NCBI GenBank assembly: GCA_003650445.1
Contig: QMQE01000162.1
Location: forward strand, 1-5,735
Direction: 5' to 3'
Source of the DNA: Acidobacteriota bacterium
GTDB taxonomy: Bacteria; Acidobacteriota; Holophagae; Thermotomaculales; Thermotomaculaceae
Length of the DNA: 5,735 bases
The notes under the pieces were generated by a model. That model was not told where the DNA came from and did not search any database. It saw only the letters and a program-made list of their open reading frames with translations. A program made the position numbers and the translations under genes. Positions 1 to 5,640 of the stretch are shown in pieces. Every line of letters begins with the position of its first letter. Position 1 is the stretch's first letter.

Positions 1-400
1 CGGTGTTTTCCATAACTTTGCCATTCTTTCCATCAAAAAACAGTACCCCTGGCATGCGAAAAAAGTCATGAATGCGGTCTGGGGCATGGGTCAGATGATG
101 TTCACGAAATTTGTAATAGTTGTAGATGAAGATGTAGATGTCCACAACCTGAATGATGTCATGTGGCGAGTGGGGAATAACGTGGACCCACGCCGGGACA
201 TGACCTTTACCGACGGCCCCCTTGATGTACTGGACCATGCCGCCCCGGTGGCGCGGATTGGCACTAAAATCGGCATTGACGCCACGAAGAAATGGGCCTC
301 CGAGGGCTTTGTCCGGGACTGGCCGGATGACATTTTGATGGAAAAAACTGTAAAAATGAAAATTGGTGCTTTGCTTCGAGAACTAAATCTTGTAGAATAG
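1..400 (+). CDS. ubiD: UbiD-family decarboxylase, C-terminal part (cut by window edge)
   Basis: UbiD-family enzymes are prenylated-FMN-dependent decarboxylases of aromatic or unsaturated acids, often acting in ubiquinone or menaquinone synthesis. The readable frame begins at base 2 and runs to a TAG at 398-400, giving about 132 C-terminal residues of a protein usually near 450-600. Recognisable family segments are FHNFAILSIKKQYP, WGMGQMMFTKFVIVVDEDVD, NNVDPRRD, GPLDVLDHA and GIDATKKW, followed by a WPDD segment. The catalytic Glu-Arg-Glu residues and most of the flavin site lie upstream of the window and cannot be checked. The DGPLDVLDHA/GIDATKKW form resembles the proteins annotated as menaquinone biosynthesis decarboxylase more than E. 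coli UbiD, but the substrate cannot be decided from this fragment. The tRNA-Pro gene starts 16 nt after the stop and is probably on the same transcript. Confidence 0.9.
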   Translation, partial: GVFHNFAILSIKKQYPWHAKKVMNAVWGMGQMMFTKFVIVVDEDVDVHNLNDVMWRVGNNVDPRRDMTFTDGPLDVLDHAAPVARIGTKIGIDATKKWASEGFVRDWPDDILMEKTVKMKIGALLRELNLVE

Positions 401-416
401 CGCCTGTTCTGTTTGT

Positions 417-493
417 CGGGGCGTGGCTCAGCCTGGTAGAGCGTTCGGTTCGGGACCGAAAGGTCGGAAGTTCAAATCTTCTCGCCCCGACCA
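417..493 (+). tRNA. tRNA-Pro (anticodon CGG)
   Basis: A complete cloverleaf can be folded. The acceptor stem pairs 417-423 (CGGGGCG) with 483-489 (CGCCCCG). The D stem pairs GCTC 426-429 with GAGC 439-442. The anticodon stem pairs TTCGG 444-448 with CCGAA 456-460 around the loop TTCGGGA, giving anticodon CGG at 451-453, which reads the proline codon CCG. The T stem pairs GGAAG 466-470 with CTTCT 478-482 (one G-T pair) around TTCAAAT. The discriminator base is A490 and the CCA tail is encoded at 491-493. The C1-G72 pair with A73 is normal for bacterial tRNA-Pro. It lies between the ubiD stop and a strong terminator, so it probably forms the 3' end of that transcript. Confidence 0.97.
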
Positions 494-504
494 TTTATAA
501 CAAC

Positions 505-539
505 AAAAAGCGGCGGTCAGTAATGACCGCCGCTTTTTT
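505..539 (+). terminator. Rho-independent terminator, probably bidirectional
   Basis: A perfect 10-bp GC-rich stem (GCGGCGGTCA 510-519 with TGACCGCCGC 524-533) closes a GTAA tetraloop of the GNRA type and is followed by six T (534-539). Five A at 505-509 can extend the stem. It lies 11 nt after the tRNA-Pro CCA and should end the ubiD-tRNA transcript. On the minus strand the same hairpin is followed by TTTTT, so it could also stop transcripts arriving from mraY, giving them a 3' tail of about 360 nt. No better minus-strand terminator was seen closer to mraY. Confidence 0.92.
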
Positions 540-629
540 AGTGAAAGAACTATGATAGCTACAGGAAAACAAAAATCCAAAGTATCAAAAGCTGCGAATA
601 GGCGGCAGAAAGTGCGAGTGCGCGAAAGA

Positions 630-648
630 AGGGAATTGGCCATTCCCT
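630..648. other. Small inverted repeat, possible weak secondary terminator
   Basis: AGGGAAT (630-636) pairs perfectly with ATTCCCT (642-648) around a 5-nt loop. On the plus strand it is followed by GTCTTTTCCTTT, which is T-rich but interrupted. On the minus strand it is followed by TCTTT. The stem is short and AT-rich at its loop end. It may be a back-up terminator between convergent genes, or chance. Confidence 0.3.
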
Positions 649-701
649 GTCTTTTCCTTTCCCTTCCGGTCAGAACACTGAACACATCTTTTGTCACCCA
701 T

Positions 702-717
702 CACTCTTCTCAGAGTG
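702..717. other. Short hairpin with GNRA-type loop (minus strand)
   Basis: On the minus strand CACTCT and AGAGTG form a 6-bp stem around a GAGA tetraloop. No T run follows on either strand, so it is not a typical intrinsic terminator. It could stabilise an mraY 3' tail, but nothing in the sequence proves a role. Confidence 0.25.
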
Positions 718-772
718 GGCTGGCAGTTCCCCGTTGCTTTCGAATTATCTCTGAACCTTAATCTTATCTTCG

Positions 773-796
773 CTTTGTGCCTTAGTGCCCTTGTGT
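773..796. repeat. Three imperfect 8-bp units, CTTtGTGc-like
   Basis: Consecutive units read CTTTGTGC (773-780), CTTAGTGC (781-788) and CCTTGTGT (789-796), followed by TAAA. On the other strand this reads as a series of CACAAGG/CACTAAGG/CACAAAG words. Similar low-complexity words of this kind occur between genes in a range of bacterial genomes, recalled from general knowledge and not checked here. No coding function is evident. Confidence 0.4.
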
Positions 797-898
797 TAAA
801 TTCTTTTCCCTCTCGCCTCTTCCCTTCTGCTTGTCCGTTTTTCGGTGAATTTTTCCATGATTTCTTTTTCTCTCACGCACTTTCATTTTCACTCTCTT

Positions 899-2005
899 CT
901 ACCTCACCTTCAGGGAGAGCAGCGCGATGAGGGCCAGGAGGATGGAAACGATGATGAGGCGGACGACGACTTTGGGTTCTGCGATGCCCCGGTGAGTCAT
1001 TTCGTGGTGGAAGGGTGCCCGGTGAAAGATACGGCGCCCCAAACGGCCCCCGATTTTCTGCTGCAGCAATGATGTAAATATTTCAAATACAAAGAGTCCA
1101 CCGACGATTGGGAATAAGAGTTCCTGTTTTGTGAGGAAGGCCATCATGGCGATAGCACCGCCGATGGCGAGGGAGCCGGTGTCCCCGAGGAAGACCTCAG
1201 CGGGGTAGGTGTTGAACCAGAGAAATCCGAAGAGTGCGCCGATTAAAATAGCGCCGAATACCGCGATTTCACCGGTTCCCGCCACAAAGGGGAAGAGAAG
1301 GTAGTTGGCATAGACGGCGTTTCCGATGATGTAGGCAAATATCATGTAGACCCCGATGGTAAGGATGGCGGTCCCCCCGAGCAGTCCATCCAGGCCGTCG
1401 GTGATGTTCACGGCGTTGATGATGGAGAATACGGCAAACACCACAAAGGCGATGTATAGCCCCATACTGAGATTCAGTACCGGATTTTTGAGGAAGGGAA
1501 TGAAGATAACGGTGCGAAGTGGTTCCGGAACCGGGTTCAGCCCGGAGATGAGGAAAAGTGCGAAGGGGACGATGAAAAGCAGAAGGAGCGCGGTTTTTCC
1601 CAGCTGGCTCAGCCCTGACAGCGAGGATTTGAACCGGACTTTCTGGAAGTCGTCAATGAAGCCTACCAGCCCCATGTAGAGAAAACCAGCAAGGAGTACC
1701 TGGGTGAACCGGTTGGCCAGATCCCCCCAGAGGAGGATGGAGAAGCTTACGGAGAGCATGACAAGGAGCCCACCGGCAGTTGGGATGCCCCGTTTTCCGA
1801 ATGCATTTATTGCAGAGATGTCACCGGAGACGTCCCGGAGCTTTTTCCGGTAGAGAAAGACGATGAAACGGAAACCGACGGTCAGGGCGAAGAGCAGAGA
1901 GGTGACCATGCCCATGATAACCCGAAAACTGAGATAGTTGACAAGGCGGAGGACACCGATGTCCATGCCGTTTCCCATGAGGGCGTCCACAAGGAGTTTA
2001 ATCAT
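899..2005 (-). CDS. mraY: Phospho-N-acetylmuramoyl-pentapeptide transferase (MraY)
   Basis: MraY makes lipid I by moving phospho-MurNAc-pentapeptide from its UDP carrier to undecaprenyl phosphate at the inner face of the cytoplasmic membrane. The 368 residues match the usual length (E. coli 360), and hydrophobic segments fit the family's ten-helix fold. Family motifs appear in order: GIPTAGG after the first loops, FIDDFQKV with D118 and D119 of the catalytic DDxxK, NITDGLDG (N200, D203, D206), PAEVFLGDTGSL with D275, a GGLFVFEIFTSLLQ helix, and the C-terminal APFHHE...AEPKVVVR loop. The usual third histidine of the HHH motif is glutamate here (H333, H334, E335). The ATG at 2005 overlaps the end of the upstream murJ-murG ORF by 8 nt, and a strong GGAGG (2015-2019) lies 9 nt before it, so translation is probably coupled. 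The gene ends with TAG and no mur or fts gene follows. Confidence 0.96.
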   Translation of the reverse strand: MIKLLVDALMGNGMDIGVLRLVNYLSFRVIMGMVTSLLFALTVGFRFIVFLYRKKLRDVSGDISAINAFGKRGIPTAGGLLVMLSVSFSILLWGDLANRFTQVLLAGFLYMGLVGFIDDFQKVRFKSSLSGLSQLGKTALLLLFIVPFALFLISGLNPVPEPLRTVIFIPFLKNPVLNLSMGLYIAFVVFAVFSIINAVNITDGLDGLLGGTAILTIGVYMIFAYIIGNAVYANYLLFPFVAGTGEIAVFGAILIGALFGFLWFNTYPAEVFLGDTGSLAIGGAIAMMAFLTKQELLFPIVGGLFVFEIFTSLLQQKIGGRLGRRIFHRAPFHHEMTHRGIAEPKVVVRLIIVSILLALIALLSLKVR

Positions 2006-2723
2006 GGTTGTCTTCCTCCAGTTTTTTGATGGTGGTGATGAAGCGCTGGCGCACCGTGAAGCTGGGCTGGAACTGGGACGTGGTGATGAGCATGCGCTTC
2101 AGGAAGTTCCGGACGGTTTCCCTGTTTTCGAAGCGATTTAATGTAAGGCCGTCCCGGATGGCATCGAGCAGCGCTTCCCGGTAACGGATGTTCCGGGCGA
2201 AGAGCACAGGCTCCATTTCCTTCAGGAATGTGTCCTGGCCTAGGATTCGGACCGCCGCCCGGATGGCCTCGGCCTTTACTTCAAAGCTCTCCAACTGTTT
2301 TTTCAGGAGTTTGAGAATCCTTCGGTGAATTCCCTCATCCTGAAGTTCGCGGTGAAAGTGGTTGAACAGTACAATTGCTTCCCGTCGGGTTTCAAAATAA
2401 CCATCCTGCAATCCCTTTTCAACGAGTTCCCTGAATGGATCGTGGAACTGGTCCGCCTTGGCCAGCGCCGCAAGTGCATTTCGTTTTTGATATCCCTGGA
2501 AGGTGTCGAAGTTTTCGAAGATGAAGGGGTAGAGGTCCACCCGTTTCAATGAACCGATGAGCTTGATACCCTTGTTCACGGTGAGGGGGCGGCTGGAGGC
2601 GAGGTATTCATGAATTTTGATGTTATAGAATCGGACGTACAGGTTGTTCTTTTTTGAAGTGTGATGGTCCAGAAACTGGATCAGGTTGTCGAAGGTTCGC
2701 TGGAATCGGACAAAGCGAGGCTC
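1998..2723 (-). other. C-terminal HEAT-like helical repeat domain (residues 919-1159)
   Basis: About 240 residues follow the MurG fold, too many to be the normal MurG end. The sequence is predicted by eye to be all-helical, with recurring units that begin with an aromatic residue and a basic pair and then a buried alanine: YQKRNAL (A1001), FETRREA (A1034), FEVKAEA (A1071) and RYREAL (A1102), spaced 31-37 residues apart, with weaker units near 945-990 and 1140-1155. This spacing and pattern resemble HEAT repeats, which normally bind other proteins. No catalytic motif is seen. Binding to MraY, a divisome part or the MurJ membrane portion is plausible but only inferred. The domain assignment rests on pattern reading. 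Confidence 0.6.
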
Positions 2724-5477
2724 AACAATCTGGGTTTCTCCCTCAATTTCCTTTCCCAGGATGATCTGGTCAATGGTCGTGTAGATGCGCTCTGATGAAT
2801 TACGGAAAAAGAGCCGCCCCGCCGCTTCACTCAAGGTATTGCGGCCAGGTTCGTCATCCATCAGTTTTTGAATCCGCTCCAGGAAGAGTGGAACCGGAAT
2901 CCGGTCCACACCGCCTTTCGGGTCTGCTTCCTCAAAGAGAACCTCCATGGCCCCCTGCTCGGCGATGTTGATGGCGTTCAATTCCTGATGGTCCCCCGGA
3001 AGGCCCCGCTTTGGAATCAGCAGGGTGGGTTTTGCCAGTGCCATGGATTCTGCCAGTGCCCCTGCACCTGCACGACAGACCAGAAGATCTGCGGCCTGCT
3101 GATAGCGATAGAGGTCATGGTAGTAATCTGAACCCCGGTAGAAAACAGTTCCGTCTTTTCTCCTGCATTCCAGTTTTTCCCGGTTAAACTGTTTACCCAT
3201 GGATGCGGCCAGTCGTTTTACTGTGTCCTCCAGTGCGTTGTATGCCGCTGTCCGACTCATGCCGATACTGTGGACAATGAACAACTTGTCCTGCTCACTG
3301 AGCCGATCCATGGCGTCTGCCACGCAACGGTTGATGGCCCGGGCCCCCATGGAGCCCCCGGACACCACAACAAGGAAGGCATCTTCCGGTATACCCAGCT
3401 CTTTTCTTAGGGCCGGGAGGTCAGTCTCCGGTTTCAGGTAATCGGGACGGACGGGATAGCCGGTATACACACAGCGGTTGCTCCACATGAAGTAGGCGCT
3501 TTCCCGGAAGTTGACCAGTACCGCATCAGCCATCATTGAAGCCACTTTGTTTAAGAGGCCCGGTACCAGGTTCTGTTCATCAATGACAATCTTCAGCTTC
3601 AGAAAGGGTTTCATTAGATAGGCAGCAAATACCACCGGTGCAGACACATAACCTCCGGCCGCCACCACAAGGTGGGGGCGAAAACGCAGGAGTTTACCCA
3701 TAGCCGTCAGTGTTCCCCGGAAAATGGTCAAAGCTGAGCGCAGTTTTGCAAGGGGAGAGCCCCCGGCAATGGGAGCGGCGGGAATAAATTCAAGGGGAAT
3801 GTTGGTCCTTGGAACGATTATCTCCTCCGCCCGGCCCCGGATACCCCAGTAGCGGACCTTGTAAATCCGGTTTTTATCCAGAAGAATCTGATAGATGGAC
3901 AAGGATGGATACACATGGCCCCCGGTGCCCCCGCCGGTGAGTACAACCTTCATTTTTTCGGTGCGCCGGGAACGGAGGAAGCCATAGGTGACGGTTCCGT
4001 AGAGAAGGAATGCAACCGCACCGATTCCCCCCAGCCAGAACAGTATGGGCATGAAATGCAGCGTTTCCGGCATCCAGAGTTTACCGAGAATCAGTACCGG
4101 GACAAAAAATATCAGCGCGAACACCAGTTGGCCAAGGGTTGTCAGGATGCGTCTGTAACGCAGGCGAACCGGATAATGGTGAAGGGCGGCAAAGAGCAGT
4201 AATACCTGTACAAAAATAGAAATGGAAGTGGCCAGCGCAATTCCGCCCTGCTTCAATGGGGTTCGATAGAGGATGAAATCCAGGATAATGTTCAGAACAG
4301 CGCCGAAAATTGCGACCCGCATGGGCGCCCGGTTATTTTCAAAGGCGGCGAATATCCGGTTGAACAGGGCGATGAGGCCCATGGGGGTAATGGCAAGGGC
4401 GTAGTAGAAAAATGCATACGAAGTTCGGTCCACTGCCGCAATCGTAAATGCACCCCGGAAATAAAACAGGGTAATCACTTCCCTTGAAAAAACCATGAAA
4501 AAAATCGTAACCGGAACCAGGAGAAAAAGGTTGAAATCAAGGCCGAGATGAATGAGAGTCCCAAAGTCCCGGTAGTTCCGGCTGCCCCGGAGCCTGGAAA
4601 GTTCCGGTGCGATGGAGCGGTTGATGGCCAGAGAAATAATGGAAAAGGGAAGTTGCACAATGCGGAAACTATACCAGAGGGAAGATATGGCACCGAATCC
4701 CACCAGTGAGGCTACCATTCGGTCCACCACTTCCACCCCCTTGTTTGCCAGTGCGGTGACAAAAATACGGGAAGACTCCTTCAGGGAGTGGTTCAGAGGG
4801 TCTTCCCCGTTTTCGGCTTTGTCGGCTTTCAGGGTTCTCATTATCTTGAAGAAAGCGGGAAGCTGGAAGAGGAAGAAGGCGGCGGCACCGCTCAGATAGG
4901 CAATAACCAGGGCAGTGATTCCAAAATGCTTGTGAAATGCAATCAGCACAAGGATAATAACCGTGTTCATCACCGCAGGGGCGGTGCTGTATACGGCTTT
5001 CCGGTCGGAAAAAAGAAGAACCGCACCGGTGAGGGTGGAAAAGCTGATAAGAATCAGGAAAGGTAGAATCTGTTTCCCAAGGAGAACGGCTTCTGCGGTG
5101 GTTTCCGGGGAAAGTCCCGGCGCGAGGAAATGAACCAGCGTCGGCATGAAAAAGAAAAGCAAAGCGGTGAGGACAATGAGGACAACACTCAAAAACAGAA
5201 AGAGGCGAATCACCAGGCGCCGTGCTGTTCCCCCCTGGCCCTGGCTTCTCAAGCGTTCAAAGGGGGGCATAAAGGCCCGCTCAAACATCTCTGCCCCGAG
5301 AATCCGTCGAAACAGGGCCGGGATGGAAAAGGCGATGACAAAAGCGTCATAGAGTCGCCCACCGCCGAAAAAGGCCGCCGCGAGAATTTCCCGCACAAAT
5401 CCCAGCACCCGGGACAACAGTGTGCCGGATGTAAGAACCGCGCCGCCTTTCAGAACCTTTGTCGTCAGCTTTTTCAT
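1998..5477 (-). CDS. murJ-murG: Fused MurJ lipid II flippase - MurG glycosyltransferase with HEAT-like C-terminal domain
   Basis: One uninterrupted frame of 1159 residues joins two normally separate enzymes of lipid-linked peptidoglycan synthesis: MurJ (1-508), MurG (509 to about 907) and an all-helical HEAT-like tail (919-1159). Nothing resembling a linker separates MurJ from MurG: the last MurJ membrane helix is followed by RSRRTEK and then the typical MurG start MKVVLTGGGTGGH. The start at 5477 is the only ATG, GTG or TTG between it and the in-frame TAA 36 nt upstream; the ribosome-binding site (GGAAAG, 3 nt away) is weak. The 3' end overlaps mraY by 8 nt. A sigma70-like promoter lies about 80 nt upstream. 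The junction codons contain a run of six A (3952-3957); with one A fewer, MurJ would end at a TGA overlapping the MurG ATG. The activities are clear, but whether one or two polypeptides are made is less certain. Confidence 0.9.
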   Translation of the reverse strand: MKKLTTKVLKGGAVLTSGTLLSRVLGFVREILAAAFFGGGRLYDAFVIAFSIPALFRRILGAEMFERAFMPPFERLRSQGQGGTARRLVIRLFLFLSVVLIVLTALLFFFMPTLVHFLAPGLSPETTAEAVLLGKQILPFLILISFSTLTGAVLLFSDRKAVYSTAPAVMNTVIILVLIAFHKHFGITALVIAYLSGAAAFFLFQLPAFFKIMRTLKADKAENGEDPLNHSLKESSRIFVTALANKGVEVVDRMVASLVGFGAISSLWYSFRIVQLPFSIISLAINRSIAPELSRLRGSRNYRDFGTLIHLGLDFNLFLLVPVTIFFMVFSREVITLFYFRGAFTIAAVDRTSYAFFYYALAITPMGLIALFNRIFAAFENNRAPMRVAIFGAVLNIILDFILYRTPLKQGGIALATSISIFVQVLLLFAALHHYPVRLRYRRILTTLGQLVFALIFFVPVLILGKLWMPETLHFMPILFWLGGIGAVAFLLYGTVTYGFLRSRRTEKMKVVLTGGGTGGHVYPSLSIYQILLDKNRIYKVRYWGIRGRAEEIIVPRTNIPLEFIPAAPIAGGSPLAKLRSALTIFRGTLTAMGKLLRFRPHLVVAAGGYVSAPVVFAAYLMKPFLKLKIVIDEQNLVPGLLNKVASMMADAVLVNFRESAYFMWSNRCVYTGYPVRPDYLKPETDLPALRKELGIPEDAFLVVVSGGSMGARAINRCVADAMDRLSEQDKLFIVHSIGMSRTAAYNALEDTVKRLAASMGKQFNREKLECRRKDGTVFYRGSDYYHDLYRYQQAADLLVCRAGAGALAESMALAKPTLLIPKRGLPGDHQELNAINIAEQGAMEVLFEEADPKGGVDRIPVPLFLERIQKLMDDEPGRNTLSEAAGRLFFRNSSERIYTTIDQIILGKEIEGETQIVEPRFVRFQRTFDNLIQFLDHHTSKKNNLYVRFYNIKIHEYLASSRPLTVNKGIKLIGSLKRVDLYPFIFENFDTFQGYQKRNALAALAKADQFHDPFRELVEKGLQDGYFETRREAIVLFNHFHRELQDEGIHRRILKLLKKQLESFEVKAEAIRAAVRILGQDTFLKEMEPVLFARNIRYREALLDAIRDGLTLNRFENRETVRNFLKRMLITTSQFQPSFTVRQRFITTIKKLEEDNHD
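2015..2019 (-). promoter_or_regulatory. Ribosome-binding site of mraY
   Basis: GGAGG on the minus strand lies 9 nt before the mraY ATG, inside the last codons (Leu-Glu-Glu) of the upstream ORF. With the 8-nt ATGATTAA overlap it supports the ATG at 2005 and coupled translation of the two genes. Confidence 0.85.
2757..3953 (-). other. murG: MurG domain (residues 509 to about 907 of the fusion)
   Basis: MurG adds GlcNAc from UDP-GlcNAc to lipid I, giving lipid II, at the inner face of the membrane. Both Rossmann halves of the GT-B fold are present. The N-terminal half has GGGTGGHVYPS (H521), AAGGYVSAP and IDEQN (D633 to N636; N636 matches E. coli N128). The C-terminal half has TGYPVRPD, GGSMGARAIN (S709), CRAGAGALAES (E810, matching E. 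coli E269) and DHQELNA (Q831, N834) of the sugar-nucleotide site. About 399 residues is longer than the usual 355-365, partly because of an extra stretch around residues 754-780. Relative to E. coli, HEQN reads DEQN and GGSQ reads GGSM. The domain opens on an ATG at 3953 without a visible Shine-Dalgarno sequence. Confidence 0.93.
3954..5477 (-). other. murJ: MurJ domain (residues 1-508 of the fusion)
   Basis: This is a complete MurJ/MviN flippase, which moves lipid II across the cytoplasmic membrane; E. coli MurJ has 511 residues. The N-terminus has the hallmark LSRVLGFVRE (R23 and R29, matching E. coli R18 and R24), YDAF (D44, matching D39) and IPALFRRIL (R57, matching R52). The central helix WYSFRIVQLP carries R272, matching E. 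coli R270. By ungapped alignment E. coli E57 falls on A62 here, with E63 one position later. About fourteen hydrophobic segments run to residue 501. The final RSRRTEK is positively charged, which places the C-terminus in the cytoplasm, where MurG must work. Confidence 0.93.
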
Positions 5478-5558
5478 CGGCTTTCCATTCGCTCCGTCTT
5501 CTTCTTCTCCTTATCTTCCCAGATTTTGTCTCAAATTTCCAGAAGAGGTGGCTAAAAT

Positions 5559-5586
5559 AGCATAAGAATCGTATATTTTAAGTCAA
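5559..5586 (-). promoter_or_regulatory. Sigma70-type promoter for the murJ-murG-mraY operon
   Basis: On the minus strand TTGACT (5581-5586) matches the -35 consensus at five of six positions. After a 16-nt AT-rich spacer, TATGCT (5559-5564) matches the -10 consensus at four of six. The start point would fall near 5551, giving a leader of about 75 nt before the ATG at 5477. It is placed correctly between the TatD-like gene and murJ. Confidence 0.6.
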
Positions 5587-5619
5587 AAGCTGAAAAAGGA
5601 ATCAAAAAGGGGGATGATT

Positions 5620-5640
5620 CAGGGCTTATGTTCAGCCCTG
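5620..5640 (-). terminator. Hairpin overlapping the end of the TatD-like gene, possible weak terminator
   Basis: CAGGGCT (5620-5626) pairs with AGCCCTG (5634-5640) around a 7-nt loop that contains most of the stop codon of the upstream gene. On the minus strand a CCCCCTTTTT tract begins about 6 nt later. The gap between stem and T run is larger than in a standard intrinsic terminator, so termination may be partial and some transcription may read through into murJ. Confidence 0.4.

Larger units (their letters stand above)
541..898. other. Convergent intergenic region without a convincing gene
   Basis: These 358 bases separate the terminator after tRNA-Pro from the stop codon of mraY, the two flanking units being transcribed toward each other. 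Short open frames exist on both strands, but their translations are low-complexity or basic and resemble no known family, and no clear ribosome-binding site precedes them. The half nearer mraY is strongly pyrimidine-rich on the plus strand, so an mraY 3' tail would be purine-rich. The visible structure consists of two small hairpins (630-648 and 702-717) and an 8-bp-periodic motif at 773-796. The region looks like non-coding spacer. Confidence 0.7.

Noticed and set aside
264..494. Open frame on the minus strand starting over tRNA-Pro (MVGARRFELPTFRSR...)
   Set aside because: It is the antisense reading of the tRNA, a well-known source of false hypothetical proteins, and it continues antisense to the ubiD coding region.
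428..697. Minus-strand open frame of 89 codons ending in SGREDLNFRPFGPEPNALPG
   Set aside because: Its C-terminal part is antisense tRNA-Pro and terminator sequence; the rest is intergenic with no family resemblance.
552..761. Plus-strand open frame MIATGKQKSKVSKAANRRQKVRV..., basic like a small ribosomal or DNA-binding protein
   Set aside because: It starts just after a strong terminator, has no ribosome-binding site, contains the hairpin at 630-648, and matches no family I recognise.
3951..3953. Separate murG gene starting at the internal ATG
   Set aside because: Not called as its own CDS because the frame is open from murJ and no Shine-Dalgarno sequence precedes it. It remains possible if the A6 run is really A5 or slips.
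5130..5555. 141-codon plus-strand open frame opposite the start of murJ
   Set aside because: It is antisense to clearly conserved MurJ sequence, and its translation is low-complexity and charged, as expected of a shadow frame.
5599..5620. Inverted repeat GAATCA/TGATTC as an operator for the murJ promoter
   Set aside because: Only 6 bp with a 10-nt spacer in AT-rich sequence, upstream of the -35, and overlapping another hairpin; chance cannot be excluded.
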